Assembly: GCF_029168945.1 (NCBI RefSeq)
Contig: NC_083604.1
Span: 63,008,211 to 63,072,210 of the forward strand
Direction of reading: 5' to 3'
DNA length: 64,000 bases
Origin: Cannabis sativa
Lineage: Eukaryota > Streptophyta > Magnoliopsida > Rosales > Cannabaceae
Part shown: positions 57,401 through 64,000 of the stretch, in pieces
Position numbering within the stretch: position 1 is the first letter of the stretch
How the letters are laid out: each line of letters starts with the position of its first letter
Notes under the pieces: generated by a model
Told to the model about the DNA's origin: nothing
Databases searched by the model: none
Seen by the model: only the letters and a program-made list of their open reading frames with translations
Translations under genes and position numbers: made by a program

Positions 57401-58531
57401 GTTGCTAAGCTAACCAATTGTTTTTCTGCTCCTTTGGTTGAAGAGATTCTTAGTGTTCCTGTGTTGGGTGAGTTTGGCAAAGATGATATTATCTGGGGTC
57501 ATCATAGTTCGGGGGAGTTTACGGTTAAAACTGCCTATCACCTTGCTTTTTCCTCTCAAGATCTTCCTTCCTCCTCTTCTCTCTTTGCTTCTAAAAAGTT
57601 TTGGTCAAAAATTTGGAATTCTAAAATTCCTCCTAAAGTTAAAGTTTTTATTTGGCGAATGCTTTCTAATGCTCTTCCTGTTTCTTTCTCTCTTAATAAA
57701 AGATGTGTTATTGATTCTCCTTTATGTCCATTATGTAAAATTCATCCTGAGACGGTCAAGCATGCTTTACTAGATTGTTCCAGATCAAGGAAAGCTTGGA
57801 AGTCTTCAAGGTTTGTCTCCTATTATTATAAATATAAACATCTTACTATGTATGATTTCTTTTGTAATATGGCTCTTGATTTAGACAAAGATTACTTCTG
57901 TATTTTGTGCTGTTTTTTATGGGCTCTTTGGAATCTAAGAAATAATACTTTTCATCATAATCTGGGTAACCAACCTTTGGATGTTTATGATTGGAGTGTC
58001 ACTTTTTTCTTCAAGTATTTAGATTCACAGCAGGTTCAGGTGATGCCTTGTGCCTCCAATTCGGATCAGACAAATTTACAGCAGTTCCCACCTGAAGGTG
58101 ATTTCCAGATCTTTACTGATGCAGCCATTGATCTGAATAGACAGAAGCATAGCATTGGGGTTGCTGTTCTTAATCATTCTGGCCAGGTGGTAGCAGGTTT
58201 GGCTAAACCATTTTCAGGTTGTGTTTCACCGATGGTGGCTGAGGCTAAGGCAGTGGTGCATGCTTTACAGTGGGCTTATTCTATTTGCCTGCCTGTGGAT
58301 GTATTGAAGACAGATTGCAAATCCATTGTTGATAAACTTCATCATGGCACTCTGGGTTGTAGTTCTGTTGATGATTTAATTGATTGTATTAAGAACTTGT
58401 TATCTATTCGCCCATCTCTACGGGTGGCTCATGTCAATAGGGAGTTTAATACTATTGCTCATAGGGTTGCTAAGTGGGGTATTGGGCTTGATAGTGAGTT
58501 CCTCTGGAATGGTTCTTTGACTTTCAGTTAG
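54458..58531 (+). CDS. LINE ORF2: AP endonuclease, reverse transcriptase, RNase H, 1357 aa
   Basis: Carries the enzymes for target-primed reverse transcription. The endonuclease is at about 1-230: N7, E37, D138/N140 in MGDLNS, and S218-D219-H220. The RT is at about 440-700: GDKAPGLDGLNAYF, FRPISLCSTFYKVISKVLAN, D588 in LDMSKAFD, SRGIRQGDPLSPYLFILCAE, and FADD at 693-696. A zf-RVT region at about 1048-1108 has CPLCKIHPETVKHALLDC. RNase H at about 1216-1345 has D1221, E1262 and D1286, and ends NREFNTIAHRVAKWG. All active-site residues are present and the frame is open throughout. ATG overlaps the ORF1 stop (ATGA), which suggests termination-reinitiation. Confidence 0.95.
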   Translation: MRFISWNARGLGSTRAFRRLSLLVKNHCPDLLFLIETRLSAGSVDRIRNGLGFDHGFDVPRKYFGGGLLLLWKDNLFVNIINFSCNHIDCTISFNDNEGFHFSCFYGSPVSSQRHFTWELIDKLFYNAPTLPWLIMGDLNSFLSYNDKEGSTYYDNKDMDAFSNFLTKFHLSPLPCEGNKFTWKNSSVKERLDWAIISDSWSEVFPDAVLHHLPFFGSDHRALKLILKDDSCNSSSKRNRRFLFENVWLENPDFFSLVKDTWDCGLSCQSSRNPFQNFLSKQDLCISALQSWNKNLNLSLKSRISDLQHEIAHIQDLPFADQDNRFRLQCLQSQLDALLYKEEIYWKQRSRTHWLKAGDKNTKFFHRFASKRKKNNTIKFLKDDNQRIVSSHSDMSNLVVSYFTDLFSSPGSDADAVHLILDCLGPPLDDLDYALLDAPFSTKEVKRALFNLSGDKAPGLDGLNAYFYQKNWSTLGIDFARAVLSCLNEGINFSVINTTLISLIPKKQNAHTLKDFRPISLCSTFYKVISKVLANRLKVVLDKIISPYQSAFVSGRVIFDNILIAQELIHAINSRKTGKIGWAALKLDMSKAFDRVDWHYLESVMFHFNFPPRFVSLIMKCITTTSLSFLINGSVCGSIQPSRGIRQGDPLSPYLFILCAEGLSALLRAKQDIGMLKGVAISRTAPSLSHLFFADDSLIFCTANRASCSALQEVFDVYSKASGQVINFAKSSILFSPNTLSDIRATFFNAFNLEDRPFICKYLGLPQCLSRSKYHSFAFLKDKVNSVLRGWSVKCFSRAGKEVLLKAVIQAIPAYAMACFRLPVKLCKGIEAVMARFWWGSVGNSHKIHWKSWKSLCKSKFLGGLGFRSLVHFNQAMLAKQAWRIFKNPSSLLAQVLHARYFPRSSFLQAKSGHNPSFSWRSILWGRELLNLGLLWKVGDGSDIRTIEDHWIPNNRFKFFSDNLPPSPFLSYFITASGDWDVAKLTNCFSAPLVEEILSVPVLGEFGKDDIIWGHHSSGEFTVKTAYHLAFSSQDLPSSSSLFASKKFWSKIWNSKIPPKVKVFIWRMLSNALPVSFSLNKRCVIDSPLCPLCKIHPETVKHALLDCSRSRKAWKSSRFVSYYYKYKHLTMYDFFCNMALDLDKDYFCILCCFLWALWNLRNNTFHHNLGNQPLDVYDWSVTFFFKYLDSQQVQVMPCASNSDQTNLQQFPPEGDFQIFTDAAIDLNRQKHSIGVAVLNHSGQVVAGLAKPFSGCVSPMVAEAKAVVHALQWAYSICLPVDVLKTDCKSIVDKLHHGTLGCSSVDDLIDCIKNLLSIRPSLRVAHVNREFNTIAHRVAKWGIGLDSEFLWNGSLTFS

Positions 58532-58599
58532 TCTTGTTTGTTGTTTGTACAAGACTTTTCTTCAAAAAAAAAAAAAAAAATCAAATCATATACATATGA

Positions 58600-59229
58600 A
58601 TGAATAAACGCTATTTACAGGTTGCAAAAAAATCAGATACGTTTTTCCGAGAAGAATTGAAAAGAAAAAAACATATTAGTTAAGGCTTTGATATCATCCT
58701 TCTCTGAGTCAGGTATAGAGGAAGGAGATTCCATGACGTTGGGGACGACGACAAACATTCAGACAAATCCATTAACGTTGGCTAACAAGAGGAGAAGCAG
58801 AAACTAAGGGGAAGGGAAGACGGTGATTTGGGGCTTTGGGTGGTTTTAGGGCCTCGAATCTAGATGATTGGAGCTGGTTTTCTAGGGGAAGAGGATGAAG
58901 GAGAAGACAGTGGCGATTAGGAAGGAAAGAGAAGATAGTTGCGATTAAGAAGAAAGAAGAAGACAATGGTGATTAAGAAAGGCAGTGATTGGGGCTTTGG
59001 GCTATTTTAGGGATCTGGGCTCTAGGTGATTAGGGCTGGTTTACTAGAAGAAGAAGAAGACTGTGGGAATGGAGGAAGAACGAGTGTGGAAGAATCTCAA
59101 CCCAATCTTTTTTTTTTTCTTTATTACTTATTTATTTATTTAAAATCTATCCTTTTTTTTTGAAAAAAATATAATTTTTGTTTTTCTATTTATTAAATAA
59201 ATATTAATATAACATTTGTTAATACTACT
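58600..59229. other. Interior of the long-TIR element, right of the LINE
   Basis: Contains an imperfect duplication: GGGGCTTTGGGTGGTTTTAG near 58830 and GGGGCTTTGGGCTATTTTAG near 58990, both followed by similar text with a TGATTGGAGCTGG-like and TGATTAGGGCTGG-like block. It could be captured host sequence, but no protein was recognised. Confidence 0.5.
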
Positions 59230-59381
59230 ATGCCCAGTCACCACTTAACATACTAGTAGTAACGGAAGTAAAAAAAGAGTAACTTTTGGTATTTAATCCG
59301 TCGAAAAAGAAAAGATATGGTATTTAAGTGTATAAAATCGAAAACATAAAGTATTTATGCTGCAAATATCTCTAAAATTTA

Positions 59382-60313
59382 TTAATTATGCTTGGGAGTT
59401 TTTTTTTTCCACAATTTTTGTACAGATAATATATTTAAGTCTTTCAGATTATATATATATATTTAACTTTTACGGTAGATAATAAGGAAAATTATATGGT
59501 GTCCTCCATCTATATCCATATAGTTTTAATATATTTTTTTTTTTATATCACATTATACAACAACGTAGTTATTTAATACAAATTGTAAATTTTTGAAAAA
59601 TTTAAATAAATTTAATACGTTAAAAAAAAGTTCAAACAATCTGTTGTAGGTATATTATCTCAAAATTCATAAAGATTACAACACAAGATATACCTTGAGC
59701 GGTGTAAGGTGAAAGAAGGAATCAATTGGTGAAATAAATAGCAAATCAATTCTCTGCTCAGCCCAAGTGAGTAAATAAATAAATATACAAAAGAAGATAC
59801 TAGCTCTGCATCTAAGAGTACAATGAAGCTACAAAGAAAAGAAAATGCTCAACCATGCCGTGAAGAGGAGGCAATCCATTTTAGATCCGTGAGACCTGAA
59901 TAAATCCCTAAAGACTAAGTCTTTATTTCTTCCCTAAAAACTTGAGATTTTTGAGAGGAAATATTAAATAATCAATATGTACATTTACAATTAATAATAA
60001 TTATACTCATTTACTTAAAAATATGAGCTCATTACATTGTAAATGGGATTCGAATTTAGTCTTCAGAAAAAATTCTTTATTGAAATATATTTGTAATTGA
60101 CATTGAATATTTGGAGACTCAATTAGCTTAAGTTCCATTTGATCTCAAGTGTTCGTAAGTGAAATATAACGAAAAGGGGATTAGTTATTGCCAAACATCT
60201 AAGACTAAACCTCTATAATTTTTGGTATTTTTTGTTCATAAGTTTTTTTTAACTTTAGAATTCTAAATTAAACATTGTCATTTATTTGATGTGTCTTTGA
60301 CATTTTCTAAATC
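59382..60313. other. AT-rich spacer
   Basis: No gene, RNA or clear transposon end could be supported on either strand. The stretch at 59700-59940 is less AT-rich, but its frames are short. Confidence 0.5.
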
Positions 60314-60960
60314 AATATTTTGGTACTTTCATTGAGAGAAAATTTCTTCAATCTATTTCTGTTATCATCAAAATCATCTTTTCATCACTGAAAAATAATG
60401 GTTCAAAATATAAGATCTGTATCAGAGCCATGTGATCCTATGGCTACTAATCCATCTATTCAGGTATGGTCCATTAGTAGCCTCAACAACACCACAATAC
60501 ACTTTCCCCACGCAACCCACTTGCCTTAAGACACTGGTCACTAACCTAGTCGTTACGGTTCGAACCAAGTGTCACCATTGTGCCAACAAGTGGATGGGAC
60601 GAGGTGTAACCACTAGCACCACATGGGGTACCCTTGGAGTTACGTCAGGTGCATTGATGCTAGGAGAAACTAACTAGCCTTATTATGGCTAGAATTGGCT
60701 GGGAATTGGGCTGCCGAATCGAGGAGAGCCACGAGTCAATTTGGGATACAATTCATAGAATGAGCATCTCCTACACGTCCTTTGTCAGATCCAAGCCCAC
60801 ACTAACAATCCCCGCCACGATGACCTAAGTTACAATCAACCAAACTTTTGAGCAGCAACGTCAAAAGTTTCAAGAATGGATGGACTAGAATAACTAGGAG
60901 ATGAGGCTTCTTTCTTGGCTTATTCGAAGTTTCACTTCGATTTGACCCTTTCTTTCTTAT
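60314..60960 (+). other. Degenerate retroelement-like segment, uncertain class
   Basis: Begins with a 25-bp motif (60314-60338, containing TTGGTACTTTCATTGAGAG) that recurs inverted at 62644-62668 next to the gag pseudogene. Some 80 bases on, TGTATCAGAGCC (60418-60429) resembles an initiator-Met primer site lacking one G. The following 500 bp are only moderately AT-rich and have no clean frame. It may be the 5' end of a second, opposed copy of the Ty3-type element. Confidence 0.35.
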
Positions 60961-60989
60961 TCTGGGAATGACTCACATTCTATTTTGAA

Positions 60990-62640
60990 ACTTCCATTTG
61001 AGGCTTTGACTATCTGGGAGTGATACTACATCTAGTTTGTGTCGCTCCATACTGAGAAAAATATGTTTGTGTAGCTTTTTGCATGGATGCAGAAGGTCCA
61101 TAGATAGTTGGGGTATACTGTGTTTTGGGAACAAGAACTTGTGAGGTGAATTCAGAAGTAGAAGCAATAGGGGTTGGTGTCGGAGAGATTCCAAACGCTT
61201 GTTGATAGGCATCTTCCAGATTGATAAATCTTTGTGCTCTTTCCATGAACTGGGACAATGTCTCAACCCTTCTTCTTTGCATCTCTCTCCATAATAAGGA
61301 GCCAACTACAAGTACAAAATATAGGGCCACAAGTTTCATGTCATCATACACCCTTATCTTAGTTTCTGCCTCCATAGTTTTCTCAATAAATTTCTTTAGG
61401 CTTTTTTTAGCCTGCTGTTTGACATTGGTGATGGATCCCATTTCCATATCTTAGTCGCAGGCGACTATTTCGAAAGGCACACTGCAATTTCTTTCAGGAA
61501 TGAATTGATCTGGGAGCCAATCTTTTTACCCAATCTTCAGTAGACTTATTGAGGGTCAGGGAAAAGCACAAGCACTTGGATCTTCACTTACTCTAGCCAC
61601 TTGCATCGTTTTATTATATCTGGCCAGGTGGGCTTTGAATCTCTGTGCCCATCTTATAATTCAATATAGGGCCTTTTGAAGATCTCCAGGAGTGGAGCTT
61701 TTGTGATCCTCCTAAGGCATGGCTCTGGGTCCTCATCTTCACAGTCGGTGAGAGCCCCACTTTTCTTCCAGACTAACTTTGTGAGAGCAGTGATTTGCTC
61801 CTTTAGCCTCTTGGTGTCACTGTCTAGGAGATCTCGTCAATAGACTTTGTCATTTAAATGACGCCTTTAAAGATCTATTGTAGACTAACTGTCATTGAAA
61901 TATTGTTCCCTGGTCTCACTGTCCAAGTTAGCAGAATTACTGGGGCAGTTTTTCCTTCCCATGGGCTTTGGTACTTTTGTACCAGTCCCTTTTTGCGCAA
62001 CAGGCCCTAATAGGACAGAAGGGCGTTTGAGCCTGGAGGCATCAGCGGCTTTATGCTTTGAGAAGGCTTGTTGGCTAGATTCATATTATTCTGAGGAGGT
62101 ACGAAAGTTGAAGGGTTCTGAGGGTCACCTACTTTTGCTTTCCCCCTTGTCTTGTACATGAGAAAAGGTTCCAGCATCAGTATGGTTTTTCCTGTTATTT
62201 CCTCTGACAAATTCCTCTGAGGGGTCATCATTTGAATCTCCCTCTTCTAGATTTCCAAACTTAGCTTGGAGATGAGCCATGATTCTCCCCATTCTCTAAG
62301 AATATTTCTCTTGATGGGCTAACTTTTGTTTAGTCTCGAGCAATTCTCTAGACACTCAAACTACTTTGAGGTCCTGCTCATTGTGGTAGCAATCATCGTA
62401 ATATCCATCTTTGAAGTATTCTCTAGCGTCATCTTCCTCCTCATTCTTAGCATCTCGGTCATAATCGACGTCGTCACGCTGCTTATTAGGGTTAGCCTCT
62501 CGGTTGTCAGAGTTAGATGTATCCCTTCTTCTTGCATCACAAGGCTGGGCGAGCCCTAAAGCCAAAGGGGTTACATCAAGCCATAATAGCGTCGAGTAAA
62601 AACCATGGGAGCAGCAACACCGTAGGTTTAAGTCTTTCTT
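60990..62640 (-). pseudogene. Ty3-type gag pseudogene, frameshifted and 3'-truncated
   Basis: On the minus strand: an N-terminal pre-gag with MAHLQAKFGNLEEGDSNDDP (about 62280), an acidic stretch NSDNREANPNKQRDDVDYDR (about 62530), then the Retrotrans_gag core, broken. Parts recognisable are STEDWVKRLAPRSI (about 61540), ITNVKQQAKKSLKKFIEKTM, VVGSLLWREMQRRRVETLSQ and FMERAQRFINLEDAYQQAFG (61250-61190). The last block is characteristic of Tat-type and related Ty3 gags. At least two frameshifts and several stops are present. No pol follows; the sequence breaks off near 60990. Confidence 0.75.
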
Positions 62641-62668
62641 CAGCTCTCAATGAAAGTACCAAAATATT

Positions 62669-63560
62669 TACCAAGATTTTCGAAAACTAAATATTTAAAA
62701 GAGCTTAAGAAATAATAAAATACATAAATAAATGAAATGGAGATTTTTACGTGGTTCAGATGTTAATTATTCCTACTCCATGAGTAAGTCTATTGGCCTC
62801 AAAAGGCGTATGTGATATTTTTACAGTGTTTTAGGAGGAAACCCTAACTCTATATTATGAGTTTCTCTTTGCAGAAGAGGATAGTTTAGAATAATATTAC
62901 CAGAGTTTTGGCTATTTAGGTTCTGATTCCCCATTCGAATGGAAATAGAAAGGTATTTATAGGCTGTAGAGAAGGTATGGACATGCCCATGACCCACCTA
63001 GAGTTTTTGTAAAAAGCCCACTAATGGGGTAAAATACATGCAAAAAGAGCTGAATGTTGGATCCCTTGGAAGGAATTGTGCTCGTGCGTTGGAGCAACTT
63101 GACAATAGGGGACCACTGTACGTACTGGATGCATGTTGCCAAAAGTTTTAACCTTGAAAAGTAAATGCCTGGAATAATCATCTAGAAAAAAGGTGTGAGA
63201 TGCGCGCACTACCATGTCTAGACACAGGAGACTTGATCTAATTCTGTGTCAGAAAAAGCATAACTGTTGATGGGCGATCCGGGTTTGTATCCAAGGCAGA
63301 CATTCGCGATCCTTTTGGACTATCAACGTCCGCAATAGGCCCTTTGAGTACTCGTCTAGGCATTATTTAGGCCGTCTGTGAGCTTGGACCAGTCCAGGTT
63401 CCAGAGTGGTAATATATCTTTCGTGTTTGGGAAGCTAAATTAAGGAGAGGTAGACTTTCACATATCTCTCAATCTTGACGTGTGTCCAGATGTATGAAGT
63501 TTCTCCGTGACTGGATCTTATTGAGAGATTTGAATTAGTGAGATTATGAGACTCTCTCAA
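62669..63560 (-). repeat. Probable 5' LTR of the Ty3-type gag element
   Basis: It lies upstream of the gag pseudogene on the minus strand and has a TATA box, TATAAATA, at 62954-62961 with AT-poor sequence upstream, as expected of U3. The LTR/leader border is taken at the 25-bp motif 62644-62668. The outer end is uncertain and no partner LTR was found. Confidence 0.45.
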
Positions 63561-64000
63561 TTTTTATGCCATGTGTCACCTGTTTAGAAATACAAATAAC
63601 ATCAAAAAAACCGAAACCATCCTTCATATATTAATCACACAATGTAATGGCACCAGAAACAAAAATAGATATCTAACCCAAAACTTAGCACATAAATATG
63701 CCAAAGCAAAGTATACACAGATACAAATAATATCACTGTATCACATATATACGCCGACCAATATAAATAAAAATAATCCCATATATGTGTATTGAATAAT
63801 ATAAATTAATGCATCATAAAAAAAAGATAGATTCCAAGTTGATGATTTTATATTTGTCTTATAAATATGATTAATTTATGTCTTAGTATTTTAAATTGAT
63901 TCTTTAAATTATTGATCAGTGTGATTTTAATTTTTTGGATATTTTAAAGACTAATCATGCATTTGGATAATTTTAGAGGGATTTTAGCATATTTTTGTTG
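63561..64000. other. AT-rich end of window
   Basis: No supported feature. Short frames are AT-driven. Confidence 0.5.

Larger units (their letters stand above)
52467..58580 (+). mobile_element. Full-length LINE (L1-type) with intact ORFs and target duplication
   Basis: About 6.1 kb with a 5' UTR of some 600 bp, ORF1, ORF2 overlapping by 4 bp, a short 3' UTR and an A17 tail (58564-58580). The duplication AATCAAATCATATACA (52451-52466 and 58579-58594, the leading As shared with the tail) is perfect. No stop or frameshift breaks either ORF. Together these mark a very recent, possibly competent insertion. Confidence 0.95.
52081..59381. mobile_element. Long-TIR (Mutator-like) DNA element that hosts the LINE
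   Basis: 52081-52235 and 59230-59381 are inverted repeats of about 150 bp at roughly 75% identity. Shared blocks include GATATTTGCGGCATAAA (GATATTTGCAGCATAAA on the other arm), ATACACTTAAATA, ACGGATTAAATAC and GTTACTACTA. Without the LINE the element is about 1.2 kb, with no transposase. Its interior (about 58700-59080) has a moderately GC-rich imperfect duplication containing GGGGCTTTGGG and TTTTAGGG. The target duplication could not be fixed, because the flanks are runs of A and T. Confidence 0.65.

Noticed and set aside
60418..60429. Initiator-Met primer binding site
   Set aside because: It lacks one G compared with TGGTATCAGAGCC and no LTR end precedes it; kept only as a hint.

Overview
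This is an AT-rich stretch of plant nuclear genome, most likely a eudicot. The evidence is GT-AG introns in three low-copy genes, Ty1/copia and Ty3-type LTR retrotransposons, a plant LINE with DUF4283, AP-endonuclease, RT and RNase H regions, Mutator and hAT relatives, and a 5S-rRNA-bearing Cassandra element. I lean weakly towards a rosid and cannot name the species.

Layout. 1-5.45 kb: the 3' end of a Ty3-type element on the + strand (polypurine tract and 3' LTR), split by a 3.5 kb insertion with a LINE tail. 5.45-9.78 kb: a decayed multi-exon gene of unknown function on the - strand, with one exon split by a copia solo LTR. 10.32-15.44 kb: an intact, young 5.1 kb copia element on the - strand with an uninterrupted 1491-residue polyprotein and LTR ends that are not TG..CA. 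16.4-20.7 kb: a host gene for an ARM/TPR-repeat protein (+). 22.6-24.1 kb: an intronless GT47 exostosin-type glycosyltransferase (-), convergent with the ARM/TPR gene. 25.8-26.9 kb: a hAT-like element with an 8-bp target duplication and a MITE-like inverted-repeat element. 27.3-29.9 kb: a Mutator-like transposase pseudogene behind a long CT microsatellite.

From 29.9 to 48.4 kb there is a nested retrotransposon cluster. A 5'-truncated copia element (+) was split by (a) a Ty3-type solo LTR, (b) a second LTR-like unit that itself holds a 12 kb gag-only copia derivative (-), whose gag was split again by a solo LTR of its own family, and (c) a Cassandra TRIM. Every junction has a 5-bp duplication, exact or with one mismatch, and the broken coding sequence rejoins when the insert is removed. 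The nest can therefore be read as a relative time series.

Beyond the nest: 48.7-50.5 kb is a four-exon secreted GH5 glycosidase with a ricin-B-like C-terminus (-). At 52.1-59.4 kb a Mutator-type long-TIR element contains a full-length LINE (52467-58580) with both ORFs open, a poly(A) tail and a perfect target duplication. At 60.3-63.6 kb is a degenerate Ty3-type gag with its LTR (-).

Only three host genes look functional: the ARM/TPR protein, the GT47 enzyme and the GH5 enzyme. They do not form an obvious pathway, although the last two are both carbohydrate-active proteins of the secretory route. I see no evidence of a wholly new gene system. The most unusual structures are the gag-only element with palindromic leader sequences and a repeated 22-bp motif, the non-TGCA copia element that looks competent to move, and an insertion made of almost nothing but a poly(A) tail in the promoter of the ARM/TPR gene.
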